A stretch of 64,000 nt of DNA from NCBI RefSeq assembly GCF_016901775.1, contig NZ_JACJKW010000010.1, positions 38,333-102,332 of the forward strand, written 5' to 3'. Position 1 is the first letter of the stretch. Every line of letters starts with the position of its first letter. Both the position numbers and the translations under genes were made by a program. Below, in pieces: positions 8,591 through 17,087 of the stretch. Below the pieces are notes generated by a model. It did no database searches, was not told the DNA's origin, and worked only from the letters and a program-made list of their open reading frames with translations. The DNA comes from Intestinimonas butyriciproducens. Its GTDB lineage: Bacteria; Bacillota; Clostridia; Oscillospirales; Butyricicoccaceae.

Positions 8591-9880
8591 TCAGGCGGTG
8601 AGCACACCGTTTTCTCCGGTGAGAAGCAGCAGGATGTTTTCCTCTTCTCCCGTCTGGGTGTTGAGATAAACCAGGCACTCTGCCCCATCGGAGGTGGAAC
8701 AGAGAAATTCATAGCAGTCGATCTCTTTGGCTCCTGCCGAAGGGATGATGGCCTGGCCCCGGCGCTTGACGGTGAGAAGAGGGGAAAGCAGGGTTTCGGC
8801 TTCCTCGATGGACAGAGCGGAAGGGGTAAACTCCCGCGCCCGGTGATTCATCACATAGCCCCGGCTTTCAAAGCCCAGGATGGTGCCGTTGTCCAAGGCC
8901 ACGGTGACCTTAATAAGGTCAGGGTAAAGCAGCCGTCCTTCTTCCACCGGAGCGAAGTTCACCATCACAGTTCCCTGGTTTGTTTCATAATAGCTTCGGC
9001 ACATATTGGCATAGCCCCGGCTGCGGAGAAACTCCTGGGCAATGATGGCGCCCTGTTCCGGGGAGAGGGTGGGAGCGGTGAGCGCCCGGCCATCGGTGAG
9101 CAGCAGCGCCCGGCCTCCCTGCTTTGTCAGCAGCAAAGAGATATTTTCCCCTTCCAGGCGGTAACAGGGGATGGTGCCTTGGGTTTCACCGGTGACGGTG
9201 AGCGCATCCTGGGAGAGACCGCAGAAGGCTGCGCCCTGGGTGAGGGCCTCTTCCGGAGACAGTACGGGCAAAGACTGAAGGGCCAGCGGCTCCAGCTGAT
9301 CCAGATGGTCGGAAAAGGGGCCATCATAGGTGAGAGAAGGATAATCCTCCTGTTCCGGGGCATCGGTGTCAAAATCCCCGGCGGATACGGCCTGCTGGGG
9401 AAAATGCAGGTTTTGTCCCAGATCGGCCTGGGTGGACAGAAGCTCCAGGGAGAGCCGGTCGGCGGCCTGATGGAGCGAGGTGAGTGTGTCATATTCCTGC
9501 CCTGTCAGGGCCGTGTCCCGACCGATGAGGGTATAGGCATATTCTCCCGTCTGGTTGATGAATTTCTGAACCGAAGCAAGTCCTTCCGTTTCCGGCGGCA
9601 GGGAAGAGAGGGCTTGGGAAGCCGCGGCGGCTTCCCTCCAGATCTGGGACGACATCTGTGAGAGCATGGATGATGTGCCGCAGCAGCGGGCCTTCTGCAA
9701 GGCGGTCTCCAAAGAAGAAACGCTGCTGACCAGCTGGGAATAGGCTTGCTGACGCAGCTGCACCTCACGGCGCTGGGACTCTTCCCAGCGGAAGCGGAAG
9801 AAAAAAGCGGCAGTCAGAGAAAGAAGGCTGACACAAAGCAAAAAGCTGATCAGACGCTTTTGGGGGACGGTCTCATACAT
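8591..9880 (-). CDS. ypeB: Germination protein YpeB
   Basis: YpeB is a spore inner-membrane protein that is required, with the lytic enzyme SleB, for cortex degradation at germination. The 429-residue product has an N-terminal membrane anchor (about residues 10-28), a long helical region with a RCCGTSSMLSQM segment, and PepSY-like repeats in the C-terminal half (for example PVLSPEEALTQGAAF and LSPEQGAIIAQEFLRSRGY). Usually sleB is adjacent, but here ypeB stands alone between a flavoprotein gene and an aminotransferase. It is direct evidence for a spore-forming host. A sigmaG-type promoter was looked for upstream and not found. Confidence 0.88.
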   Translation of the reverse strand: MYETVPQKRLISFLLCVSLLSLTAAFFFRFRWEESQRREVQLRQQAYSQLVSSVSSLETALQKARCCGTSSMLSQMSSQIWREAAAASQALSSLPPETEGLASVQKFINQTGEYAYTLIGRDTALTGQEYDTLTSLHQAADRLSLELLSTQADLGQNLHFPQQAVSAGDFDTDAPEQEDYPSLTYDGPFSDHLDQLEPLALQSLPVLSPEEALTQGAAFCGLSQDALTVTGETQGTIPCYRLEGENISLLLTKQGGRALLLTDGRALTAPTLSPEQGAIIAQEFLRSRGYANMCRSYYETNQGTVMVNFAPVEEGRLLYPDLIKVTVALDNGTILGFESRGYVMNHRAREFTPSALSIEEAETLLSPLLTVKRRGQAIIPSAGAKEIDCYEFLCSTSDGAECLVYLNTQTGEEENILLLLTGENGVLTA

Positions 9881-9971
9881 GACAATAAGCTCCCTTCACG
9901 GCAGTTTCAAAAAGCATATTCTTATCTTTTGTAAAAATGGAGGAATTATCCCGGTAAAATCCCCAAAGCTC

Positions 9972-10000
9972 TTGTCCCAAAGGACCCCATGTGTTAAAAT
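9972..10000 (+). promoter_or_regulatory. SigmaA promoter of the aminotransferase-trpS-tagO-mnaA operon
   Basis: TTGTCC, a 17-base spacer and TAAAAT lie 45 bases before the start codon at 10046. Confidence 0.65.
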
Positions 10001-10045
10001 CACTTTATATGCCTGTGGGACATTTCCCCAAGGAGGAAAGGAAAA

Positions 10046-11239
10046 ATGGAGTTTCATTTTTTGGATAGATTTCAGCAGATGGCTCCGCCGGCCGGCGGCG
10101 ATGTGCTGAAAATGGCATCGGCCCCCGGGGTGATCCCCTTTTCGGCGGGCAACCCTTCGGCGGAGACCTTCCCGCTGAAGGAAATGGAGCAGGTGACAAA
10201 AGAGCTGTTTGCCCGGCAAGGAGCGGCCGCCCTGTTCCAGTACGGCCTCAGCGAGGGCTATGGTCCTCTGCGGGAGCTTCTCCAGAACCGGATGGTGGGC
10301 AAACACGGCACGGGCCGGGAATTTGACCAGCTGATGGTCACCAGCGGCGGACAGCAGGTCATTCAGCTGTTCACCCGTCTGATGGTGGAGGCGGGGGATG
10401 CTGTGATCGTGGAAGAACCCACCTTTATGGGAGCGCTGAACACCTTCCGCTCTGCCGGTGCCCGCATTCGGCCGGTGCCCATGGAGCCGGACGGTATGGA
10501 CCTGGATCGGTTGGAAAACCTGCTGAAAGAAGAAAAGCAGATAAAGTTCATCTATGTGATCACCACCTTCCAGAACCCCACCGGCTTTTCCACCAGCATG
10601 GAAAAGCGGAAGGCTATCTATCAGCTGGCGCAGAAATACGATGTGATGATCCTGGAAGACAATCCTTATTTTGAGCTGCGGATCAGCGGAGAATACCAGC
10701 CGCCCCTGAAAAGCCTGGATGAAGAGGGCCGGGTGATTTTTGCAGGGTCTCTTTCCAAGATATTGTCTCCTGGCGTGCGTCTGGGTTACGCCCAGGCCCA
10801 CAAGGATGTGATCGCCCGTATGACAATGTTGAAACAGGCCGGGGATGTCCATTCCAACCTGTTTTTCCAGGCGGTGGCGGCGGAGTATTTTGCCCGGTAC
10901 GATCTGGATGCCCATATTTCTGCCTGCACAGCTCTTTATAAGGAAAAGCGGGACCGGATGCTGTCGCTGCTGGAAAAGAATCTTCCGGAAGGGGTCACAT
11001 TCTCCCGGCCGGAAGGGGGCCTGTTTGTCTGGCTCCAGCTGCCGGAGGGGCTGGATGGGACAGATCTTGCGGCCCGCTGCGCCCAGAACAAGGTGGCCGT
11101 GGTGCCGGGGGCTGTTTTTCTGGCTGACAGCACACAGGTTTCGGCCGGTGTGCGGCTGAACTATTCCACCCCCAGCCATGAGCAGATCGACAGAGGCGTG
11201 GAAATACTGGCAGGATGTGTCAGAGAGATCATGGGTTAG
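10046..11239 (+). CDS. PLP-dependent aminotransferase, class I fold (2-aminoadipate/MocR type)
   Basis: This 397-residue fold-type I aminotransferase has the N-terminal IPFSAGNPSAETFP segment, the QYGLSEGYGPLRE motif and the TSGGQQVIQLF turn. The Schiff-base lysine is in AGSLSKILSPGVRLGY near residue 235, and RLNYS carries the carboxylate-binding Arg near 370. The pattern matches LysN-like and aromatic/2-aminoadipate aminotransferases, but the substrate cannot be fixed. A strong ribosome site (AAGGAGGAAAGG) precedes the ATG. trpS starts 13 bases after the stop, so the genes are probably co-transcribed. Confidence 0.85.
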   Translation: MEFHFLDRFQQMAPPAGGDVLKMASAPGVIPFSAGNPSAETFPLKEMEQVTKELFARQGAAALFQYGLSEGYGPLRELLQNRMVGKHGTGREFDQLMVTSGGQQVIQLFTRLMVEAGDAVIVEEPTFMGALNTFRSAGARIRPVPMEPDGMDLDRLENLLKEEKQIKFIYVITTFQNPTGFSTSMEKRKAIYQLAQKYDVMILEDNPYFELRISGEYQPPLKSLDEEGRVIFAGSLSKILSPGVRLGYAQAHKDVIARMTMLKQAGDVHSNLFFQAVAAEYFARYDLDAHISACTALYKEKRDRMLSLLEKNLPEGVTFSRPEGGLFVWLQLPEGLDGTDLAARCAQNKVAVVPGAVFLADSTQVSAGVRLNYSTPSHEQIDRGVEILAGCVREIMG

Positions 11240-11252
11240 GATGTGAAAAATA

Positions 11253-12302
11253 ATGATGGAAGAAAAAATAGAACAGAAACAGGAAACCCAGGCCCAGCAG
11301 GCTCCCCGGCCCAAAACGGTGTTCAGCGGCGTGCAGCCCTCGGGTAAGCTGACCTTGGGCAATTATCTGGGAGCCATGGGCAACTGGGTGGCTTTGCAGG
11401 AGGAAAACCGGTGCATTTTCAGCGTGGTGGATCTTCATTCCATCACGGTGCGCCAGGAGCCGGCGGCCCTTCGCCGTCAGACCCTGGAGGTGCTGGCCCA
11501 GTATATGGCCTGCGGCATCGATCCGGAAAAAAGCCTTCTGTTTATCCAGAGCCATGTGTCGGCCCATGCCGAGCTCTCCTGGGTGCTCAACTGCTATACC
11601 ATGTTCGGCGAATTGTCCCGCATGACCCAATTCAAGGATAAATCCAAAAGCCATGCCGATAATGTGAATGCGGGATTGTTTACCTATCCTGTGCTCATGG
11701 CTTCCGATATTCTGCTGTATCAGACCGATTTTGTGCCGGTGGGGCAGGATCAGAAACAGCATGTGGAGATTGCACGGGATATTGCCGAGAGATTCAACGG
11801 CATTTACGGCAATGTGTTCACCGTGCCCGAGCCCCGCATTGCGGGAACCGGCGCCAAAATCATGTCCCTGGCCGATCCCACAAAGAAGATGAGCAAATCG
11901 GACAAAAACCAAAATGCCTTTGTGCTTCTGATGGACAAGCCCGAGGACATCATGCGGAAATTCAAGCGGGCCGTCACCGACTCCGGCAGCGAAGTGCGCC
12001 GGGGAGAGGGAAAGCACGGAGTGAACAACCTGATCGCCATTTACAGCGCGGCCGTAGGCTGTACGCCGGAAGAAACCGAAGAACGCTTTGCCGGCAAGGG
12101 CTATGGCGACTTTAAAAAAGCGGTGGGCGAAGCGGTGGTGGAAGTGCTGCGCCCGGTGCGGGAAAAAACAGAAGATCTCCTGCGCAACAAGGATTATCTG
12201 GAAAAGGTTTATACCCAGGGCGCAGAAAATGCGTCCCGCATTGCCGGGCGCACCCTGGAAAAGGTCTATAAAAAAGTCGGGTTTATCAAGAAACCCTTCT
12301 GA
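11253..12302 (+). CDS. trpS: Tryptophanyl-tRNA synthetase
   Basis: This 349-residue class Ic synthetase charges tRNA-Trp. The HIGH-equivalent signature is SGKLTLGNYLGA near residue 30, the KMSKS loop is at residues 212-216, and VGQDQKQHVEIARDIAERF is the usual middle signature. The N-terminus has an extra Gln-rich stretch (EEKIEQKQETQAQQ) before the catalytic domain. The gene sits between an aminotransferase and tagO with short gaps. No T-box was seen before it, and the 13-base gap leaves no room for one. Confidence 0.96.
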   Translation: MMEEKIEQKQETQAQQAPRPKTVFSGVQPSGKLTLGNYLGAMGNWVALQEENRCIFSVVDLHSITVRQEPAALRRQTLEVLAQYMACGIDPEKSLLFIQSHVSAHAELSWVLNCYTMFGELSRMTQFKDKSKSHADNVNAGLFTYPVLMASDILLYQTDFVPVGQDQKQHVEIARDIAERFNGIYGNVFTVPEPRIAGTGAKIMSLADPTKKMSKSDKNQNAFVLLMDKPEDIMRKFKRAVTDSGSEVRRGEGKHGVNNLIAIYSAAVGCTPEETEERFAGKGYGDFKKAVGEAVVEVLRPVREKTEDLLRNKDYLEKVYTQGAENASRIAGRTLEKVYKKVGFIKKPF

Positions 12303-12320
12303 TGGGAGCTTTGAATAGAA

Positions 12321-13430
12321 ATGATAGACAATAGTGTTTTGATCACATCCTTTTTTGCCTTCAGTGTGGCGCTGGCCATTTCTTTTGCCATGACGCCCAT
12401 TGTCAAGCTGTTTGCCAAAAAGGTAGGGGCCATCGATGTGCCCAAAGACGCCAGGCGGATGCACAAGGTGCCCATTCCCCGGCTGGGAGGCCTGGCTATT
12501 TTCCTGGGTTTCCTCATCAGTATTCTGCTGTTCGGCCGTATCGATCCCCAGATGAAATCCATTTTGCTGGGTGCGGTGTTCATCGTCATGCTGGGTGTGG
12601 TGGATGATATCCACCCCCTCAAACCGCTGGTGAAGTTCGGCGGTCAGATCGTGGCGGCTCTGATCCCGGTACTGTCCGGTGTTGTGGTGCAGCGGCTGAT
12701 GAATCCCTTTGGCGACGGGAAGTATTTTGAACTGGGGCTTCTGGCTGTGCCTCTGACGGTGATCTGGATTGTGGGCGTCACCAACGCCGTCAACATGATC
12801 GACGGTCTGGACGGTCTGGCCGTGGGCGTTTCCACCATCGCCACCGTGACGGTGTTCACCATTGCCGTGCTGGTCAGCGAAAGCTATATCGCCGTGACCA
12901 TGGCCGCTCTGGCCGGCGCCTGCATGGGCTTCATGCCCTATAACATGAACCCTGCCAAGATCTTCATGGGGGATACCGGCTCCATGTTTCTGGGATATTT
13001 GCTGGCCACCATCTCCATCCAGGGCCTGTTCAAGTTTTATGTGGGCATTTCCTTTGCCGTGCCCTTTATCATCCTGGGGCTGCCCATCTTCGATACCACT
13101 TTTGCCATCATCCGCCGGCTGCTGAAGGGCCAGAGCCCCATGCACGCCGACCGGGGCCATGTGCATCACCGGCTTATCGATATGGGCTTTGACCAGAAGC
13201 AGTCGGTTGCTATTCTGTATATGCTCTCGGTGGTGCTGGGCCTGTCCGCTGTGGTGCTGGCCACCAGCGGTGAGGTGAAGATCATCATCCTGGCCGTGGC
13301 CATTCTGGCTTCGGTGCTCATCGGCCTGAGCGTCACCGGCCACGATCAGAAAAAGGAAAAAGAGCAGCTGGAAAAAGAGCAGGACGAGGGGACGGACGAC
13401 GCCCCGGGAAGCGAGGAAAAGCATGGATAA
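12321..13430 (+). CDS. tagO: Undecaprenyl-phosphate GlcNAc-1-phosphate transferase, TagO/WecA family
   Basis: This polytopic enzyme transfers GlcNAc-1-phosphate from UDP-GlcNAc to undecaprenyl phosphate, the first step of wall teichoic acid or related polymer synthesis. The 369-residue protein has about ten membrane segments and the family motifs DDIHPL (Mg-binding Asp pair), NAVNMIDGLDGLA, FMGDTGSMFLGY and HADRGHVHHRL. The charged tail (KKEKEQLEKEQDEG) is cytoplasmic. It overlaps the following epimerase gene by 8 bases. The linkage-unit glycosyltransferase tagA is 14 kb downstream. Confidence 0.93.
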   Translation: MIDNSVLITSFFAFSVALAISFAMTPIVKLFAKKVGAIDVPKDARRMHKVPIPRLGGLAIFLGFLISILLFGRIDPQMKSILLGAVFIVMLGVVDDIHPLKPLVKFGGQIVAALIPVLSGVVVQRLMNPFGDGKYFELGLLAVPLTVIWIVGVTNAVNMIDGLDGLAVGVSTIATVTVFTIAVLVSESYIAVTMAALAGACMGFMPYNMNPAKIFMGDTGSMFLGYLLATISIQGLFKFYVGISFAVPFIILGLPIFDTTFAIIRRLLKGQSPMHADRGHVHHRLIDMGFDQKQSVAILYMLSVVLGLSAVVLATSGEVKIIILAVAILASVLIGLSVTGHDQKKEKEQLEKEQDEGTDDAPGSEEKHG

Positions 13431-14583
13431 GATCAAAGTGATGTCGGTTTTCGGCACCCGGCCGGAAGCCATCAAAATGGCGCCTCTGGTGAAGGAACTG
13501 GAGAGCCGGGAGGAAGTGGAAAGCATTGTTTGCGTCACCGCCCAGCACCGGGAAATGCTGGATCAGGTGCTGGAGGCTTTCCAGATCGTCCCGGACTATG
13601 ATCTGGATATTATGGAGCCTTCCCAGACATTGATGCGCATCACCGTCAAAGCCCTCACCGGCCTGGGAGATGTGCTGGAAAAGGCAAAGCCCGATCTGGT
13701 GCTGGTCCATGGCGATACCTCCACCACCTTTGTGGCGGCTCTGGCTTCTTTCTATGCCAAGGTAAAAGTGGGCCATGTGGAAGCGGGACTGCGGACCTTT
13801 GACAAATATTCCCCCTTCCCGGAAGAGATGAACCGGACCCTGACCACCGATATTGCCGATCTGCATTTTGCACCCACCAAGGCCAATGTGGCAAACCTCC
13901 ATCGGGAGGGTGTGGAGAAAAATGTCTATATCACCGGCAATACCGTCATTGACGCGCTGAAAACCACAGTGCGGGACAGTTACACCTTCCAGTGCCAGCG
14001 GCTCAATGAGATCGACTATCAGAAGGAGCGGGTGGTGCTGCTCACAGCCCATCGCCGGGAAAACTACGGCGAACCCTTCCAGAATATCATGGACGCCGTG
14101 CGTATGGTGGCGGAGAAAGAGCCGGATGTGCGCTTTGTCTATCCGGTGCATCTCAGCCCCTATGTGCAGCAGATGGCCCGGGACAACCTGGGGAATATAC
14201 CTAATGTGGACCTGGTGGAGCCGTTGGGCGTGATGGATATGCATAACCTGATGGAGCGGGCCACCTTGGTGATGACCGATTCCGGCGGTATCCAGGAGGA
14301 AGCGCCTTCCCTGGGCAAGCCGGTGCTGGTGCTGCGCCGGGAGACCGAGCGGCCCGAGGCTGTGGAGGCCGGCACAGTGCGTATGGCCGGCGTGGAAGCC
14401 AAAGAAATTGCAGAGAAAGCATTGAAATTGCTGAACGATCCGGAGGAATACGGCAAAATGGCCCGGGCAGTCAACCCCTATGGAGACGGTGAGGCCTGCC
14501 GCCGCATTGCCGATGCGATTTTGTATGCCTTTGGAAAAGCAAATCAGCCCCCCGAGGATTTTACGCCGGGCACCGAGGAATAA
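13423..14583 (+). CDS. mnaA: UDP-N-acetylglucosamine 2-epimerase (non-hydrolysing)
   Basis: It interconverts UDP-GlcNAc and UDP-ManNAc, supplying ManNAc for the teichoic acid linkage unit built by TagO and TagA. The 386-residue GT-B-like protein has FGTRPEAIKMAPLV at the N-terminus, HGDTSTTF, the catalytic HVEAGLRTFDKYSPFPEE segment, and DSGGIQEEAPSLGKP with RRETERPE in the C-terminal nucleotide-binding half. Its start lies inside the tagO 3' end, which suggests translational coupling. Confidence 0.95.
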   Translation: MDKIKVMSVFGTRPEAIKMAPLVKELESREEVESIVCVTAQHREMLDQVLEAFQIVPDYDLDIMEPSQTLMRITVKALTGLGDVLEKAKPDLVLVHGDTSTTFVAALASFYAKVKVGHVEAGLRTFDKYSPFPEEMNRTLTTDIADLHFAPTKANVANLHREGVEKNVYITGNTVIDALKTTVRDSYTFQCQRLNEIDYQKERVVLLTAHRRENYGEPFQNIMDAVRMVAEKEPDVRFVYPVHLSPYVQQMARDNLGNIPNVDLVEPLGVMDMHNLMERATLVMTDSGGIQEEAPSLGKPVLVLRRETERPEAVEAGTVRMAGVEAKEIAEKALKLLNDPEEYGKMARAVNPYGDGEACRRIADAILYAFGKANQPPEDFTPGTEE

Positions 14584-14592
14584 GGGAGACCC

Positions 14593-15381
14593 ATGAAAAA
14601 GGGGAAAATGGCTCAGGCGGTGGCGGCCGTCACCGCCTTGCTGCTGGTAGCGGTGCTCATCAGCTTCTATCTTTCTATGGTGGAGATGGAACCGGCCGGG
14701 ACGATCACCCTTCCTTCTTCCCAAGGTTCTGTTTCTGCCGATCCGGACAAATTGGGGGAAAATGGGCCGTTGGTGGACGGGGTGCAGGTGAATGAGTCCA
14801 ATGTTCTTTCTGTCATTGCCGCGCTGCACCGGCCCAAGGAATACACCTATGAGCTGGAGAGTACCCTTTCCTATCACAGCGCAGAGGATGTGCTGCGCAT
14901 CAAAGGGGCCGTGCAAGGCCGCCGCAGTCATATCCAGCAGCTTTCGGAAGGCGGATATGTGGAAAAGGAGATCATTATTGCGCCCTCCGGTTATTATGCC
15001 TGGCGCAGCGGACAGGTCAATCCCTATGTGGGGACACTGGGACAGAGCCTTCCTCAGGATGGGGAACTCACCGCATTTTATGATGATGCCAGCCGGGTGC
15101 CCACTTATGAATCGGTACTGGAGCTGGATCCGTCGCAGATCCTGGAAGCCGGATATGTGGAAAAGGATGGAGAAGCCTGCATTTATGTGAAGGTGGAAAA
15201 CGCTCTGGCCGGTACCCAGGACAGCTATTATATCGCCGTTTCCAATGGCCTTTTGTACCGGGCGGAAAGTGAGAAAAAAGGCATGACCACCTATTCCATG
15301 AAGATGATCCGGGTCACAGTGGAGGATGTGCCTGAGAGCCGGTTTCAGCTGCCCAATGGTCAGATCGTGGAAGAGGAGTAA
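14593..15381 (+). CDS. Membrane-anchored extracytoplasmic protein of unknown function
   Basis: This 262-residue protein has a lysine-rich N-terminus and one hydrophobic segment (residues about 9-27), so it is probably anchored in the membrane with the rest outside the cell. The outer part is a mixed beta-rich domain with no motif I recognise. The phrase GYVEKE/GYVEKD occurs twice (near residues 118 and 194), which hints at an internal repeat. It is the last gene of the aminotransferase-trpS-tagO-mnaA operon, starting 10 bases after mnaA. A role in envelope polymer assembly is only a guess by position. Confidence 0.7.
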   Translation: MKKGKMAQAVAAVTALLLVAVLISFYLSMVEMEPAGTITLPSSQGSVSADPDKLGENGPLVDGVQVNESNVLSVIAALHRPKEYTYELESTLSYHSAEDVLRIKGAVQGRRSHIQQLSEGGYVEKEIIIAPSGYYAWRSGQVNPYVGTLGQSLPQDGELTAFYDDASRVPTYESVLELDPSQILEAGYVEKDGEACIYVKVENALAGTQDSYYIAVSNGLLYRAESEKKGMTTYSMKMIRVTVEDVPESRFQLPNGQIVEEE

Positions 15382-15441
15382 CGGTTCTTCCGGTGTTTTT
15401 GCAAGATCTTGATTGCCATGAAAGAGTCGGTTATGTATATG

Positions 15442-15465
15442 GCCCCGGCGATACTGCCGGGGCTG
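15442..15465 (+). repeat. Direct repeat, copy 1: 24-nt terminator hairpin without T-run
   Basis: GCCCCGGC, loop GATACT, GCCGGGGC plus TG: the sequence is identical over 24 bases to 15649-15672. It is followed by GGTGC and not by a T-run. It lies 60 bases after the upstream gene's stop and forms the left flank of the structured repeat. Confidence 0.9.
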
Positions 15466-15648
15466 GGTGCATCGAAAAAAGTGTGAGAACCACTTTTTTC
15501 GGATTTTTGCAAGGGTCTGCGTGCACGCCTTGGGCGCACACTGGCCCCTTGAGAAGTGCAAAAAGCCACGCGCAGGTCGCGACTTTTTGCGAATCCATAG
15601 GGAGAGGACGAACGGTTTCTTTTCGTATATGGATTTTCGAGAGTTTAT
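15466..15648 (+). repeat. Structured non-coding dispersed repeat, copy 1 (183 nt)
   Basis: A second, inverted copy lies at 17571-17752. Three hairpins are visible. A: CGAAAAAAGTG (15473-15483) pairs with 15491-15501. B: CAAGGG (15510-15515) pairs with CCCTTG (15546-15551) and encloses GTGC/GCC with GGC/GCAC. C: GCAAAAAG (15558-15565) pairs with CTTTTTGC (15583-15590). A looser fourth stem joins CGAATCCATA to TATGGATTTTCG. Differences from copy 2 preserve pairing. It is flanked by identical 24-base hairpins. The peptides it can encode (APKAC type) are judged spurious. Confidence 0.85.
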
Positions 15649-15677
15649 GCCCCGGCGATACTGCCGGGGCTGTTTTT
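15649..15677 (+). terminator. Intrinsic terminator; direct repeat copy 2 of the 24-nt hairpin
   Basis: This is the same 24-base hairpin as 15442-15465, here followed by TTTTT. It probably represents the original terminator of the upstream operon, split from it by the inserted repeat. Confidence 0.85.
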
Positions 15678-15710
15678 GAGTCAGATTGTTTTGGGGGACA
15701 ACAGAACACA

Positions 15711-17087
15711 ATGACAAATGACATGACAAAAGGCAGCCCCATGAGGCTGCTGCTGGCCTTTTCCATTCCTCTTTTTATCGGGAATGTGTTTCAGCAATTT
15801 TACAGCATGGCCGATACGGTGATCGTGGGACGCACCATTGGCGTGCAGGCTTTGGCGGCGGTAGGAGCTACCGGTGCCATATCCTTTTTGATCCTGGGCT
15901 TTGCCCAGGGGCTGACCAGCGGCTTTTCGGTGATGGCAGCCCAATGCTTTGGCGCAGGAGAAGAGGAACGGCTTCGGGACAGTGTGGCCACTTCCGTTTT
16001 GCTGTGTGTGGGAAGTACTTTGGTCATCACCGTTTTGGCGGTGGTCACCGCCCGGCCGCTGCTGGAAGTGATGAATACTCCGGGAGATATCATCGACGAT
16101 GCCTGGCGGTATATTGTGGTGATCTATTACGGTATTGGCGCCGCCATTTTTTATAATATGATCTCCGGCATTATCCGGGCGGTGGGAGACAGCCGCACGC
16201 CGCTGTATTTTCTCGTCATCGCCTGCATCATCAACATTATTCTGGACTACGCTTTTATCACCTTTTTCGGCATGGGCGTGGCCGGAGCTGGTTGGGCTAC
16301 GGTCATTGCCCAGCTTCTGGCCGGACTGATGTGCCTTTTTTATGTGAAGCTCCGGTTCCCTGTGCTGCACCTGAAAAAACAGAACTGGCATTGGGACAAA
16401 GGCTTTGCCTGGCAGCATCTGCGGGTAGGGTTGCCCATGGCTTTTCAGTTTTCCATCACAGCGGTGGGGGTCATGGTGCTGCAAACGGCCCTCAATGGCT
16501 TCGGGTCTACGGCGGTGGCCGGGTTTACCGCCGCCACCAAAATCGAGAATCTGGCTACCCAGGCTTTGGTGACACTGGGGGCGGCCATGGCCACCTATGC
16601 GGCGCAGAATTATGGCGCGGGGCAACCCCGGCGTATTCGTCAGGGCGTGCGGGCCAGCGGAAAACTGGCTCTGGTGTTCAGTCTGGTGGGCGGAGCTCTG
16701 GTGATGATTTTCTGCAAGGGACTGGTAAGCCTTTTCCTGGGAGAAAACGACGGCGCTGTAACGGCCTATGCCCAGACCTATCTGAACATCGTAGGGCCAT
16801 TCTTCTTCATTCTGGGGCTGCTGTTTATTTTCCGCAATACCTTGCAGGGAATGGGATTCGGAGGCATTCCTCTGCTGGCCGGTGTCAGTGAGTTGGTAGT
16901 TCGTGTGGCGGCGGCCATGTGGCTGGCCGATGCCTGGGGATTTGACGGTGTGTGTGCGGCAAGCTCCATTGCCTGGGTACTGGCCACCGCTCTTTTGCTG
17001 GGTGGCTATGTTGTCATTTTGAATAAAGTGGAACGGTATCCGGCCCAATATGGCCGTATGCCTGCAAACAAGGAGGAGCAGGAATGA
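15711..17087 (+). CDS. MATE-family multidrug/organic cation efflux transporter
   Basis: This 458-residue inner-membrane protein has about twelve transmembrane helices and two MatE halves. The opening MTKGSPMRLLLAFSIPLF and FQQFYSMADTVIVGR are typical of the DinF/NorM-like branch common in Clostridia. The C-terminal half has VGLPMAFQFS and a later GMGFGGIPLLAGV. The frame is open further upstream through the repeat at 15466-15648, but homology begins at the ATG at 15711. No promoter was found in the 38 bases between the preceding terminator and the start. The next gene overlaps by 4 bases (ATGA). The substrate is unknown. Confidence 0.9.
   Translation: MTNDMTKGSPMRLLLAFSIPLFIGNVFQQFYSMADTVIVGRTIGVQALAAVGATGAISFLILGFAQGLTSGFSVMAAQCFGAGEEERLRDSVATSVLLCVGSTLVITVLAVVTARPLLEVMNTPGDIIDDAWRYIVVIYYGIGAAIFYNMISGIIRAVGDSRTPLYFLVIACIINIILDYAFITFFGMGVAGAGWATVIAQLLAGLMCLFYVKLRFPVLHLKKQNWHWDKGFAWQHLRVGLPMAFQFSITAVGVMVLQTALNGFGSTAVAGFTAATKIENLATQALVTLGAAMATYAAQNYGAGQPRRIRQGVRASGKLALVFSLVGGALVMIFCKGLVSLFLGENDGAVTAYAQTYLNIVGPFFFILGLLFIFRNTLQGMGFGGIPLLAGVSELVVRVAAAMWLADAWGFDGVCAASSIAWVLATALLLGGYVVILNKVERYPAQYGRMPANKEEQE

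Noticed and set aside
9881..10045. SigmaG-type promoter upstream of ypeB
   Set aside because: A GAATA box is present near the gene, but no CATA-type -10 lies at 17-18 bases from it, so a forespore promoter cannot be supported.
15393..15710. N-terminal extension of the MATE protein through the repeat
   Set aside because: The frame is open, but family similarity begins at the ATG at 15711, and the extension encodes the spurious peptide of the structured repeat.
13333..15729. 798-codon minus-strand reading frame
   Set aside because: It is antisense to mnaA, the exported protein gene and the repeat. No ribosome site and no recognisable domain.
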